A stretch of 64,000 nucleotides of DNA, taken from NCBI GenBank assembly GCA_958496175.1, contig OY292275.1, positions 48,933,701 through 48,997,700 of the forward strand, in the 5' to 3' direction. The notes beneath the pieces were generated by a model. That model saw only the letters and a list, made by a program, of their open reading frames with translations. It was not told the DNA's origin and did not search any database. Position 1 is the first letter of the stretch. Each line of letters begins with the position of its first letter. Below are positions 49,049 to 61,037 of this stretch, in pieces. Source of the DNA: Sisyra terminalis (taxonomy: Eukaryota; Arthropoda; Insecta; Neuroptera; Sisyridae). Made by a program: the position numbers and the translations under genes.

Positions 49049-50784
49049 AATTAATCTAAATAAGCAAGGAATACAAAATAACTCTTAGGTGTTAAACACC
49101 AAGAATCAATAATATTTTTAAATGATTAAAACAAATGAACAGAGTAAAAGAAAGTATACCTATACTATGCTGTAGGAGAAAAGTTTCTATTTCCACCTAA
49201 CAACCATTTCTCTTTTGAAATTTTCTTAGCTAACAGTTGTTTAAAGCAAAAACTTAAAGTGTAATAATATTCTATTAATTTTATAAAATAATATAGGTTA
49301 TTGAAAAAAAAAATTTGCTCATAGTTTTACTTTGATGCACTAACTTTTGAATACTCAAAATTATAAAAATTACTTGTTTTATAATGGCACTATGTAGCAC
49401 TAGAAAAACCGCAAATAATTATTAAATAATCGGTCAATTACCCTTTAAAGTACACCATACGCTTTTTTTTCATTGAAAAAAATGTTTGCATTAAAATTAG
49501 AGGAAAGTAGGGTAAAAATGAACACGAGGTAGTTTTACCTTGTTAGTTATTAATTTAATCAGAAACAAATCAACCAACATGATATCCCCAGCAAACAAGT
49601 TAACTATAATTTGTCCAATTTAAGTTTATGGGAAGATCTTCAAAATGACTGAATTTTACCATAAAACGATCAAAAGAAAGTTGTAATTGGAAAATTGATT
49701 CTTTTGATTTTTTCCATTTTTCTAATGCTTGAATGCTTATTTCCAAAAATTAAAAACAACTTATTGTTAGATAGTTTTTCTTACATGTCGTCGATTCGTT
49801 TTAGTTCATCTAATTCCATATGATACCATTAGTGTTAAATTTTCATAAAAACGGTTTTTAAAGTTTTGTGGATATTATTTATGCTATCATAATTAACTAT
49901 CACAAAGCGATGACAATAGTTAATACTATACCTAATTAAATATTTAAATGTGGAATAACAAAAAATTCACTGTAAACTACAGAACAAAAATTCCAAAAAT
50001 ATAATAGGTATCTAGTCCACAAAAGTGCAAGGTAAAATTATTATATTGATTTCTACCCTTATTATATATAGTAACGAAAATTTTGAATCTTTTTCACCTG
50101 TATTTTTAAGTGAAAAATTTGAGAGAGATAACAAGACTGTTTTTCTGCTAAGCGAGTACCAAAATTACTGAACCCATCTAAAGGTTTTTTTTTAAATATT
50201 TATTCGTCATTTTACAATCTGCTTTGTAAGTATATGTTCAGTAAAAGTAGTCAATGTATGCATGTCATTGAATAGCAGTCAATGTATACAATGTATACTT
50301 ATATGTAGGTGTTAATATATAACATAGCCCTTAATGAATTAAAATAATTTATGAAAACTTCCCCTCGCGAATCTAGTAACTTTTTTAGTGACTTCTTATA
50401 AATGCGTTAGTGGAGATATACGTACAGGGGGACGGATGCATTGACTAATCAATGCATGCATTTGTGTAATAGACGCTTTTACTACAAAGCAATGAGTAAA
50501 ATTTATCTAATTGATATAACCATAACAATACAAATCATACAAAACCAAGTTATAGTGATACCAAAGTCTTTGTTATAAAAGAAAAAAATGAAAGGTCAAA
50601 ATTTAAATAGTATAATAGTATTTAAAAAACTATTGAGAATACAAAAAAAATGAGTGTGAACCATTTCCCTATTCAGTTCCAAAAAATACATTATTGGAAA
50701 TTAAAATTACAATTTTGTAAATTGTTCTAATTAAAACTTCCCAAAGGGCATTATGCTTACCTATGCAATGTAGACTTAAAAATC
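49049..50784. other. Coding intron 2, AT-rich
   Basis: No gene or delimited element was seen. Confidence 0.45.
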
Positions 50785-50978
50785 ATTAATAATGTTCTTG
50801 AGAACTTGGATTTAAATAATAAGACGTTATTTTTGAAATTATCTCAACGTTTCGTTGGTATTTATTTCCAACTTCTTCAGGAGAATTTAAAGTTGGAAAT
50901 AAATACCAACGAAACGTTGAGATAATTTGAAAAATAACGTTTTATTATTTAATCCAAGTTCCCAAGAACATTATTAAT
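50785..50978. repeat. Near-perfect ~90-bp-arm inverted repeat with hammerhead-like core
   Basis: The left arm (50785-50874) and right arm (50890-50978) are reverse complements with few mismatches, around a 15-base loop. On the minus strand the left arm plus loop reads CTGAAGA (50874-50880), one extra A, a GTTGG...CCAAC stem, GAAA, then CGTT...AACG followed by TC (50823-50824). This order mirrors hammerhead helices II and III with CUGANGA, GAAA and UH elements. No helix I was found and the extra A is non-canonical. Possibly derived from a Penelope-like retroelement end. Confidence 0.75.
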
Positions 50979-51419
50979 TATTTACCACACCATGGATGAG
51001 AGCAACAAGGAATTAAAAATCATTGTTTATATTCGACGAAAAAATAAAAATTACAAAATCTTTATTTACGTTTCAAAACATTTTGTTCAAAATAGTAAAG
51101 GTATTAACTTACGTGTTATTTCTTTGGTGTTCGTAATTACCCCAATGTCCCTTAATCAGGTTGACACAACAGATAAAAAATACATACATAAACACAAACA
51201 TACAGCTAAATGATATTGCAAACGCAAAATTTACGACCGAAGCCTTTAAACTGGGTGGAGTTATTCTTGTTGAATAATGGTCGTAAAATGTGCATAAACA
51301 ATTCATACTAAAATGCATTGAAAAAGATCTGTGAAAAGTTTGTAATAAGACTTGAAATAAAAGCAATTCGAAATATGTTCTTAACCATAAAAAATGAAAA
51401 TAAAAAGTAAATAATTTCC
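50979..51419. other. Coding intron 2 spacer
   Basis: Short frames at 50992 and 51109 have no domain. Nothing else was recognised. Confidence 0.4.
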
Positions 51420-52560
51420 TCTCGACTTAAACACTCGCTTTTATGACTCTATTTTCCCTGCTTTATTTCCCTGCAATTTTGCTTGTTTTCCCATCTTTTT
51501 TTTGCAACGGAAAAAATGTGGCTTTTGTATTATATTTATCATGTATGGTTCGATACGGTCGAATTTATTTCGCCTTTGTGTTTGAAAGATTTTTTTAATT
51601 CTTACATTTACTTGTAGCCTGTATAATTTTTTTTCAAATACAAACCGTGAATATTACGAATTAGTTGAGAATTCAGTCATATTTTAATGCATACTTTTGT
51701 ATGATTATTTTTTGTGTTGCACTGGTTGTTAATCTTTATGGCTTTTTATCTTCAACATTTTCCATTAACTTTTCATAATATAATAAGAACGTCATATTTT
51801 ACTTAAGTGCCGCTACTTAATAAATAGGATTCAAGAAATTGATGTGATTAGACGGTTTTTTGCTGGAGATTCCACAGATATTTTGTAATTATGCAAACCG
51901 ACTGCCAATTAAATGCATTTATTTCCGTGTAAATTGAATTTCCGCGAAACTTGGGGTTTCAATTCACACATATTCACATTCATATCACTCCCTTTTTCCA
52001 GGTATTTCATTCAATAAGGAAAAACATCAATTAGAAAAAAAATATTCTTCGCAACTTCAACAAAGCCTTCGGCGTGAACATTTTAGGTCAAAAGTCATAA
52101 CGCCATTCCACTTATTCCCATAAATCATTAATTAATTAATGGCGCTAATATTACGTAAGCCAGTCACAAGGGAAGAAAGGCATTCCTGTAATTATGTGCA
52201 AAATTCTTTGCCTTATTTATACGCATCTATAAGTACCATACCTTTACGAAGCAACGTTAAACTCTCCTCATTTCCTTCTTCTTCTTTTTTTTGTTCATTG
52301 CCAGTAGTATTAAATTCATTAAACAAGTTTTTTTTCATACAATTCAAGAAAATATGATCTAGAACTCGGAATTAATATTAATTTAATTTAAAGATTTATT
52401 TTATGGCGGCGTAACTGTTGATGGAGACGTTGAACTGAATTATAATTACTTGCGAGGCACGGGTTGCTCTTAAAACCGTAATTTATTTTTATTTCTACAA
52501 AAAGGCTTCGACACTAAATGCCTGATTTAAATTGATTGATTGCCACTAATTAAATGCAAC
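51420..52560. promoter_or_regulatory. Complex intronic island (candidate enhancer)
   Basis: A non-repetitive block with many homeodomain-like cores, GTAATTATGCAAAC (near 51887), CCAATTAAATGC (near 51905), and an Exd/Pbx-like TGATTGATTG (52533-52542) next to CTAATTAAATG. The dense homeodomain-type words and the location inside a LIM-homeodomain gene suit an auto- or Hox-responsive element; this is untested. Confidence 0.35.
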
Positions 52561-53165
52561 TGAATCAAACTCAGAATTCATTGGTCAAAACTGTAAATAT
52601 TGTCTGTTTTTTTTCTTCATCAAAACAACAATATTTAGACTTAATAAATGATCTATACCATACAGTTATAGGTTTTGAAATTATTTTTCAAAACTCCTCA
52701 ATACATTATTACGTGAAATTTGACAAACTCAAAACTCATTGCAATTTTTTTTAACAATTTTCATTATATTATTTCATCTAATTGTAATAATATTCTCAAT
52801 AAATTATTTCATTTACTTTAATGAAAATGTTTTTTTTTTCAATTAAACAAACTGAATTGAAAATTTTTGCTATCTATTTTAAAATACTTTTAAAACTTAT
52901 GGATAAATTGGTTGTGTCCATAATTTACATAATTTTATTTATTTTTAGTAGAATAGTGGACATGAAAGGATGTAGATCCATACACTAATTATTAATTGAG
53001 CTAAATTAATAATTACTATATGGATCTATATCCTTTCATGTCCACTATTCAACTAAAAATAAATAAAAATACTTTTAAAACTTTTAAATCTTACCCTTTT
53101 AATTATAATGCATCGATTGATCTGAATGGCGTCAGCGCACAAAACCCATATTTGCGTTTACATAT
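52561..53165 (+). repeat. Dispersed repeat, copy A (copy B at 63670-64000), interrupted by a foldback element
   Basis: The copies share AACTTAATAAATGAT near the start, GAAATTATTT, ACATTATTAC.TGAAA and TTCAAAACTCATT.CAA. They also share CATAATATTCTCA-type sequence, AATTATTTCATTTACTTT, and a right part with TAATTATAATGCAT, then CGAT, then GAATG.CGTCAG. Copy B lacks about 200 bases that copy A carries inside, so the insertion in copy A is visible by comparison. Noncoding; family unknown. Confidence 0.75.
52881..53083. mobile_element. Nested foldback MITE with ~65-bp arms and 18-bp flanking duplication
   Basis: Inverted arms at about 52933-52997 and 53004-53068 share TAGTGGACATGAAAGGAT and its complement and enclose a six-base loop. 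AAAATACTTTTAAAACTT occurs at 52881-52898 and again at 53066-53083. Comparison with copy B at 63.9 kb shows that the interval is an insertion. The 18-base repeat may be a target duplication or part of the element. Confidence 0.7.
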
Positions 53166-55859
53166 TACCATATGTATTTGGCATTGCTAAATTTTCAAAA
53201 TTTCAATAATCAAAACAAATGAACACCTTTAAATCTCGTAATTCCATTGGCTAATAGCCTCGTACATCGACAGATGTGTGCTACCATCAGATATTAGTGG
53301 ATCGCTGAAATCATTGGTCTTGCATTAACTAAGCACCCATCAATTATTTCAACCCACCAATTACTGAACATGTATTAAGCTTAATGGTAATGGTGGAAAA
53401 ATATTTTCCTGAAATATTTTTAAAAAAATGTTAGAAAAACAGTTTGAAATAAATATTTTGTATATCTAAAATTATTTTCTTTTTTTTATGGTTATAATTA
53501 TGTACCTATACAGGATATACAAGAACAAATGCACAAAGTGCGGAAGGGACTTTTCACTGTAGTACTGTTTCAAAAGTACCAAATTATTACCAAATTATTT
53601 GATGGTTAAAAAAACTGTTTTTTCAAATTAATTTAACTAAATTATTGAATTGAATAAACTATCAAACACAAAAAAAAATCAAATATCTTCTGAAACTAAA
53701 ATTAAAATTATGAGATTTGTGTGAATAGATCTTCTGTTTAAGTAATTCGGTGAAAATGTATTATTTTATCTTTCATTTTCTAAATATATGATTTTTTTTA
53801 GTATAAATAGATGCCTGCCAAAATTAAAACCGTTTTCAATATTACATTAGTACCTAAGTACCCTATTTCTTTGTTTTCCATAAGAGTAACATAGCTATTT
53901 AAACAGGCAATCGGAAGCTCTACAAAAATGTTTTTTTACTATTTTTTGATAAGCTTACTTATTCAAATATTATTTAAACTTCTGTCTCATCATTATTTAG
54001 TGTATTATTCTCAGTATACGGTATCGTATACCTCGTACCGGCTTACCGAATTCCGGTACTAAAATACAGATAATCCACTATAATTCATCTATACATCTAT
54101 ACCCCTTTTTGAATAATACACCAGCTTAGAGCGCAAAAGAAATTTGAACAACTACCAAACTTATTTTATAAATTCTATATAAAACGTGCCCTTAAATAGT
54201 TTTTAAAACGTCTCTACCTTATGGATTTGAAAACATAAGTGTTAATTCTAGCCGGATTTTTTACCTTAATAAAAGTTTCGAATTTTTGTCAAAAGAACAC
54301 TATGATAGTTTCTAGTATAAAGTAGTTGACTGAGAATATAATTCACACATGGAAATGATAAATGAACGAAGCTTTCACATGTCTTACCTTTAAAATACCA
54401 AAACAAATGAAATGACCATTAATATATCAGAAAAAGAAAGCAGTACTTATAAGCTTAAAAATTAAAATCAGGTCTAATTAAAGTTTTGTACGGTCAAACT
54501 TCTTTAAACAGAAAAAATAATTGCCTTTTATTACAGAAAAGATAAATTGTATGAAACGCTAGTTGTTCGAAGATCAAATTTCGAGAGATTTATTTCATAT
54601 TTTTTGATGAAAAAAATTAAAACCAAACTTCATTTTCTAAAACACAGACAAATACAGCATTAAATTTTATAGTATCAAAACTATTGACAATTTGACGACG
54701 TTTCGTTTTGTTATTAAAACTTTCTTATGTAACTTGGCTTTTTATCAATCATCAAAACTATTCACTCGATCAATTAGTATATCAAATTACTAGATAACGT
54801 TTTGATAATGAAACATTATCAAAACATTATCGTACATTTGAAAACAGTTTAAATTATTTAATTAAAATAAGTACTATTTTATTTGAAATAATTTTAAAGG
54901 GTCTTTAATAAATCGATTTATTAATTTTAGTTCAAATTTTATCCCACTTTTTTTTCTTTAAGCAATAGGCCTATAAATTTTTGAAACCTATAAAAAATTA
55001 AGGTAAAAAAAACTTTTGATATTTTAGCAATTTAAAATGCCTTTTTATTTGGAAACTGTTATTTGACAATTATAAAATGGCAATTATAAATTCGTACATA
55101 TAACCCAAGGTTTGTCAATTACACAGGTTGCTCCATTAGAAAAAAAAAATGACGTCATACGAAGAATTTTGAAATTGATCAGTCTGAAGCCAGGTACGAA
55201 TTTCTTCTGGATATGTCACGTATCCATCACGTAGCCACCATGAGGCCACCCGTGTATTTTATAAACCTTGCATATAACCAATCTACATGGATCCACATTA
55301 TTTTTAATGTTATAAAAGGATCATAAATTAAAAATAATGACTCAATTTTGGAATTATGAGTTTCATTTTAATGTTTTGAAAAGTATTGTTCTATCTTTTA
55401 AATACTGAGCTTATGCATTCTTGTTATAGAAATGATGCATGACAATCTATACAACAATTACTGAAGCAATGCTTGCTCGTTCGTGCGATAATTATGAAAC
55501 AATAGCATTTCAAAATAAATCTAAACATCCAGAACTAGCAAAAGCAAATTTTTAGATCTTATTAAATACGAAAAAAATTATTCTGGACAGACTTATATTT
55601 GGAAACTGTGGTGATTTATTTAACAGAGTAACAAAAAGGCAGTGATTTTGTGTTTAGGTTTATATTTTGGTATACACTTATGCCATTTAGTATAACTACT
55701 TTTGGATTCTATATCATCAGTCTACAAACAAATTCATATATCGATCCACATCAGAAATAATATGTTTGGGTTCTAATAATAAAAATGGTTTATTTTGTGA
55801 AAGCTTTTTTTAGTAGCAAAGCAAATGGAGAATAGAGGATGGCCAATAAGCCCTTTTAT
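53166..55859. other. Coding intron 2, AT-rich
   Basis: Nothing gene-like. At 54018-54060 ACGGTATCGTATACC and ACCGAATTCCGGT words resemble CCGG-rich hAT-type termini, but no element was delimited. Confidence 0.45.
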
Positions 55860-56640
55860 CATGTTTGGTGTTTGGCGACGCTTCGTTTCCGCTCGTACCG
55901 GTTTACAAGTCGCCAACCAACCAACTAACAAGTTTTTTTTTATATATATATTTATAAAATCCTCTTTTTATTTTTTTGAATAATGTAAATATATGCGTCG
56001 ATATCTACACCACATAGCCAATATTGATATTCATAAATTCAGAATGTCTGTCGATTTTGATACGACAGCGACACGAGTTACAGTTGCAATATTTTTTCAA
56101 CGTTTCTAGTTCTTTTTCAATGCTTCCATCAAGCGGATAGTTCAACTAAAATCAAATCGAAACATTTTCAAATACTCGAGTCTTGAAAATCCCGAGAGAA
56201 AGTTGGTCTTAACTCTCTCGACATTCGAAAGCTCTTGTCAAGCTTCAAAACTCGCATATGGAAAAGCGCATTTGGATTCAATTTTACGTTGCAACCTTGT
56301 CCTCGTACAAAGTTTGAAATTATCAAATATCTACCTCCATGCCACTCGAATTTGTTTGCGCTCCACTTGACTTAGATGTGCGAATATGCCTCTTGACCAA
56401 GGATTTGAAACAGAGGCGTTTTTCAAAGAAGTGGGTGGCTCTGGCTGGTTTTTGAACCAAACCGCCCGCACTTCCCTTACGACTACCGCATTATACGTGC
56501 TCACCACAAAAAATTCACCAACATCTGCATGAAAAACAATTCATCGCACCGGCCAGATTCACGACTCTGATTGCATTATTACAATCCCAAACGACCAATC
56601 TAAAAAGAAAGATTTTACGACCATTTTTTTTTCTCTTTCC
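55860..56640. promoter_or_regulatory. GC/CpG-elevated island just upstream of the homeodomain exon
   Basis: Complex sequence with frequent CG words from about 55870 to 56560 and no domain-bearing frame. Candidate conserved intronic element. Confidence 0.3.
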
Positions 56641-56708
56641 AAATCTAACAATAGACATCATACTTGTTAAAAATAATGATTTTCATAATGATGTTGAATT
56701 GTTTGCAG

Positions 56709-56950
56709 AAATTTTACATCCGGGCGAGTTGTCGTCGTCGATGGAGTCTTTGTCGTATGATTCCTCGGTTGCGTCGCCAGGATCAGGGAGCGGGCAGCAT
56801 TCCTCGCAACGAACCAAACGCATGCGAACGTCTTTCAAACACCACCAACTCAGGACGATGAAGTCCTACTTTGCCATCAATCAAAATCCCGACGCCAAAG
56901 ACTTGAAACAGCTCGCACAGAAAACGGGACTTTCAAAACGTGTCTTGCAG
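56709..56950 (+). CDS. ap2: apterous B coding exon 3: serine-rich linker and homeodomain helices 1-2
   Basis: The acceptor TTGTTTGCAG ends at 56708. The first two bases complete codon 206 (Glu). Residues 207-286 follow: ILHPGELSSSMESLSYDSS, a Ser/Gly-rich linker, then the homeodomain from T241 (TKRMRTSFKHHQLRTMKSYF...). The stretch through KDLKQLAQKTGLSKRVLQ is nearly invariant between Apterous and Lhx2/9. AINQNPDAKD has Gln where I recall His in both families. The donor CAG|GTGCGT is phase 0 and falls between homeodomain positions 46 and 47, a position typical for LIM-homeodomain genes. The 178-codon open frame that continues past this donor is intron read-through. Confidence 0.97.
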
Positions 56951-57304
56951 GTGCGTAGAACTAATTGCCTATATACAACCAACAGTTCAATATTACAACC
57001 AATGTTCTCTTTGAACAGAAGATTCTCAACGTTTTTCTTTGATCGTGGTTCATTTGAACAACCATTTGAAAGCTTTGGACCGTGTAAACCACATTTGATT
57101 TTAAATATGAGCTTAAATATATCTCATTGTTTCGGAATACTTTTTTCAATACACGTTATAACAATTACTGATATAGTGACACTCATTTACCTGAGACCAA
57201 TACGTTCAAATATAATTTATTTATTTCGCGATTAAATTAACCATAATGATTTCGGCGACAAAAAAGAAAATGAAACGATACTAAACTGTACCGGTCTAAA
57301 GCAT
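56951..57304. other. Coding intron 3, start
   Basis: Intronic AT-rich sequence with nothing else recognised. Confidence 0.5.
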
Positions 57305-59029
57305 TAGGTGTACCGGAAAGTAATTTCGTTTTTAAACCTATAGTCATTCAATTGCCATTTATCTGGTTATAAGTTATTTTCAACATTTCCCCACAAATAA
57401 TTTAAGTTCCTTTATGCTTATGTATTCCATTTTTTGTTGTTATTTACAAGTATTAGCTATACCTGTAAGTGATTTCGTTTTAAAGCTCATAGTCATTCAA
57501 TTGCCATTTATCGGCTTCTAAGTTATTTCAAAGAAGTACTAAAGACATTTTATGATTAGAGTAACTTATTAGCTTATAAAAAATTACAAAATATTTTGAT
57601 GTGAAACATATCTATAGGCGCAGGGTAAACCGGATCGTTTGCGTGGCGATCAAAGAGAGATGGCGATCGCTCGTCACGCTATACTATGGATATACAGTCT
57701 ACATGTAGTATAAGTAGTAGTAGTAGTGTGTACATTATGGCGACGCGTTGCCATGCGCAAACGACGTGCGACTCCCTTCTCTTCTTACTCGGTTCGATGG
57801 ACTTGTTTACTACAGTATACATACCTATGTTTGACATGAAAAAATGAACAATAAAATATATCAGACAGTGATAATTCAGAAAATGACTGTGGACATCCTC
57901 TTGCAAAGAAAGCAAAAATGCACAATGACGCATTACCAAGTCATCAGTAATTATATTTTTCAAGCATCAAGAAGTAAAATCTACTCTCTTGGTAGATTGA
58001 AATTTATACAATTTTTATTGTATTTATTATTTTATTTTAATTAAATCAATTAATTTTTGAGCTTAGTTTCGTTCTTATTATACTTATTTCAAAATTTAAT
58101 AACGGCTGACAAAATTGTATTTCAAAACCAGCTGATAGCGAGTAGCATACGAATGTTTTTATTCTTATTTGTCATGAATGTAAACATTTAAAATTTATTT
58201 AATTAATTAATTTTCTAATCTTGTCTTTCATGGATATTACTTATACAAACTCGATGTTTCACATCTACCAGACGTCCCGTGACGGCTCACTTTTTTTTTA
58301 TTCCCAAATCTATATTACAATGGTAAGACCAAAAACCCAAAGGAATAGAAATTCGATATTGTATTTTCTTCAAGTTTCACAGGGTAGCGCAAAGTTGTTA
58401 CTAAAAACATTTTCAATGTTTATCTCAGTGCATTAAATGTTCATTAATGCCAAATGAGCTTTTTTAAATTAAATTCGACAATTTTCATTTCTCCAACTGG
58501 TACAAACCAAGAATGTCAATAAATTTAATCAATAAGAATTTAAAGTAGGAAATGGTGCCAAATGTATGCCAGAAAGTCGAAGAACTGCTAAATAATCCTA
58601 ATCAATCTTGGTTGATCAACCAAATACCCAAAAGTATCCAAGAACTATTATCAGAGAAAATTCTATGTTGCAACACGGTAATGCAAGACTCCTCTGCAAA
58701 CGAAAAGCCCTGGAAAAAACTAATCAATTAAAGGGGGGAGGATATTGTCGTATCTACTATAATCATCCAAAGTTATTCCATTAGATTTCTATTTATTTCA
58801 AGCGCAACATTTACTAAGTGATAAATATATTGAAAGCTTTAATGATGTTCAAAATGTATTTTTGATGATTTCATTAGTTATTAATTGATTTTTACTAATT
58901 TTTACACTAGATCAAAACGTTGATACTATTGAATTTGATTATATCATTGATTTAAAATCAAAAGTCGTAAGAAAATTTTGTGTTTTAATTGTATATTAAA
59001 AAAACGGCATTACTTTCCGGTTCACCTTA
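57305..59029 (+). mobile_element. mariner-like transposon relic, ~1.7 kb, with TIRs
   Basis: The left end TAGGTGTACCGGAAAGTAAT (57305) and the complement of the right end TAAGGTGAACCGGAAAGTAAT (from 59029) are matching terminal inverted repeats with TA at the ends, as in mariner elements. The second half carries transposase remnants in broken frames: MLQHGNARLL near 58665, then IPLDFYLFQAQHLL, YIESFNDVQNVF and KSKVVRK. These match the mariner HDNARPH, P(S)DYHLF and C-terminal blocks. The element is longer than a usual 1.3-kb mariner. The left TIR region is duplicated (57305 and about 57452), and a CpG-rich block sits at 57610-57800. Confidence 0.8.
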
Positions 59030-60057
59030 CACTCTACTCTTCCACCCTAACTATCTTTCCATGTTTCTCATATAAACTTTAGTCTTTATTTTATCTTGAT
59101 AAAAGATTAATTTCTTAAAAATGTTAATATGATTAAACTTTTTTGTTGAATTAGAAACACTAATTTGAATTTTTAGAGCTCCTAACAAAAATGGCAATAT
59201 TTATCAAACTTTCATTCCCTAGTATAGAGCATTGGAAGATGCCTTTTGCATAATTATACCCTTTTAAAGGTGCATATAAAATCATTTCTTCAAAATTTCA
59301 TATTTTTATAACCACCGAGTTACGCTGAAGGAGTTTTTGTCTCAAAAAATTCCAAATACATTTACCCCCGTAAGAGATGATTTGATTTGTGAACATTTAT
59401 TCTTTTTTTCTATCTGTAAAAATGATAAATTTTCATGCAAACTTTAAGCCCCATTTAATTCCCTGAGGGAATAAATATGTTGTAGAAATCCTTTCTTGTT
59501 CACTTTTGTTATAGATAAGAAATGCTTGTGTAAAATTTCATGTCTCCACACCACGTACTTAGTTGTTGGGTTTTGTCTTATAGTTTTTATGAATATGTTT
59601 TTCAAGCAGAAGATTATTCAAGTTTTATACATTCAAATATAAAATTGTTTTTTTTTCGAATTTTTCTATTCAAGAACAAATTTAAATTATATTGATTTCC
59701 GTTGGTTACATGTACATTTTCTTGTTCTCTCACAATTGAAAGTTTCAATAATTTCAATAATTAAATGGAATTATTCCATAGTTTCAGAAATCAATAATTA
59801 CTTATACAATTACTTCTGAGTTTTGTCTTTAAAAGTGATAAAACTTTTAAGATAACAATTAGGGTGATATTATGTATTAAATTCGAGTATTTTTACAATT
59901 TTATTTCAAGAACCTATAAACTTAAATCTCATGCTAATTGTGTCTAAAGGCCATATTTTTTCACATATATTATAGTGTTTTAAAATCCCTTCAACGATTG
60001 TTTAGTTTGATTCAACAAAACGGAAAAAAAAAAGTAATAAAAAATGTTTTTCTGTAG
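59030..60057. other. Coding intron 3, 3' part
   Basis: AT-rich with no recognisable gene or element. It ends in the acceptor TTTTTCTGTAG at 60057. Confidence 0.5.
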
Positions 60058-60300
60058 GTTTGGTTTCAAAATGCCCGAGCGAAATGGCGACGAAACCTGA
60101 TGCGACAGGAAGGAACACAAGGTCCGCCTGGCAGCTCAGGGGGTCCAGGAAGCGGAAACGGTCCTTCTTCCGTAGGTCCTTCGGCAGCTTTGCTAGGCGA
60201 CTCGAACAGCATGCCCCATTCATCCGGAATGGACGACTTGCACCATCACCACTTAAACGGACAAGGATCGCAAACAATCACCTTCGGTGACCTCTATTAG
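60058..60300 (+). CDS. ap2: apterous B coding exon 4: homeodomain helix 3 and C-terminus
   Basis: This exon begins in phase 0 with VWFQNARAKWRRNL, the recognition helix (W288, F289, N291 and R293 correspond to homeodomain positions 48, 49, 51 and 53). The homeodomain ends at residue 300. The tail (301-366) is MRQEGTQGPPGSSGGPGS..., Gly/Ser/Pro-rich with an HHHH run, and ends QTITFGDLY before TAG at 60298-60300. RRNL.RQE after the homeodomain and a hydrophobic/aromatic end are shared with Lhx2/9 (which end in TNLF); Drosophila Apterous, as recalled, has RRMMMKQDG there. This is further support for the apterous B call. Confidence 0.97.
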   Translation, partial: VWFQNARAKWRRNLMRQEGTQGPPGSSGGPGSGNGPSSVGPSAALLGDSNSMPHSSGMDDLHHHHLNGQGSQTITFGDLY

Positions 60301-60870
60301 TGTGAAAAATCAAACAAACAGTTAGAAAATGTGAAAAAGACATGTGGAAAACTATTGAAATTATTACACAAATTTGTAACACACACAATAGTCTAATCAT
60401 TCAACTTAAACATTCCAACCACGAGGACATTTTTCATCATATATAAATAAATATATTTATTCAATATTGCATTTTGAGTTCTAGAAAATTTCTCTTTGGC
60501 AAAATTTTTAATTTATTTTTTATAGATAAATTTGTTTTTTTTTTTAATTTTTTTAAGTCAATTAAACTCTGTTTGTAATGGACGGAACGTTGTTACAATG
60601 TTAATAAATTAAAAATTTATGCCAAAGTAGAGAAATTATGTAAAATTAGAAATTTTGAATGGTTCAGTTGTAAATAAGCTTTCCATAGATTATGTGCAAT
60701 CACGAATTATTTGTATTATAGCATCACAAATTATTTAAATAAAATAATTATTAACAGTTAGCTTTCTGCGTTTAATTGAACGATTAAAAGCTGTTAACAA
60801 GCAGGTGATATTTTTTTTTCAGATTTGAAGTTGTGAAATTCAATTTATTTCAATAAAAAATCGAGAACTG
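60301..60870 (+). terminator. Putative 3' UTR of apterous B with several poly(A) signals
   Basis: AATAAA occurs at 60446, 60603, 60738 and 60852 in AT-rich sequence right after the stop. Which signal is used cannot be told. The last leaves only about 180 bases before the ferlin coding frame. Confidence 0.5.
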
Positions 60871-61033
60871 TATTTATTTCCTTTCTTAAAATCGCTCCAA
60901 TTTTTCATGGCAGCTGCAACTCGGATTGTGGTGTTTAATGTTTAAGTGGTTTCTACGGAAATTACTTGACCGTTTTTGCTTCAAGTTGCATCAGTGTATG
61001 ACTGTTTTGAGCTTTTTTTCATTTACATTTGAG
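60871..61033. other. Short interval between apterous B and the ferlin exon
   Basis: Contains CATCAGTG (initiator-like TCAGT, 60991-60995) and a pyrimidine run ending CATTTGAG at 61033. It could be a compact promoter for a ferlin transcript starting at ATG 61038, or the end of a ferlin intron with its acceptor at 61033. Confidence 0.3.
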
Positions 61034-61037
61034 TGAA

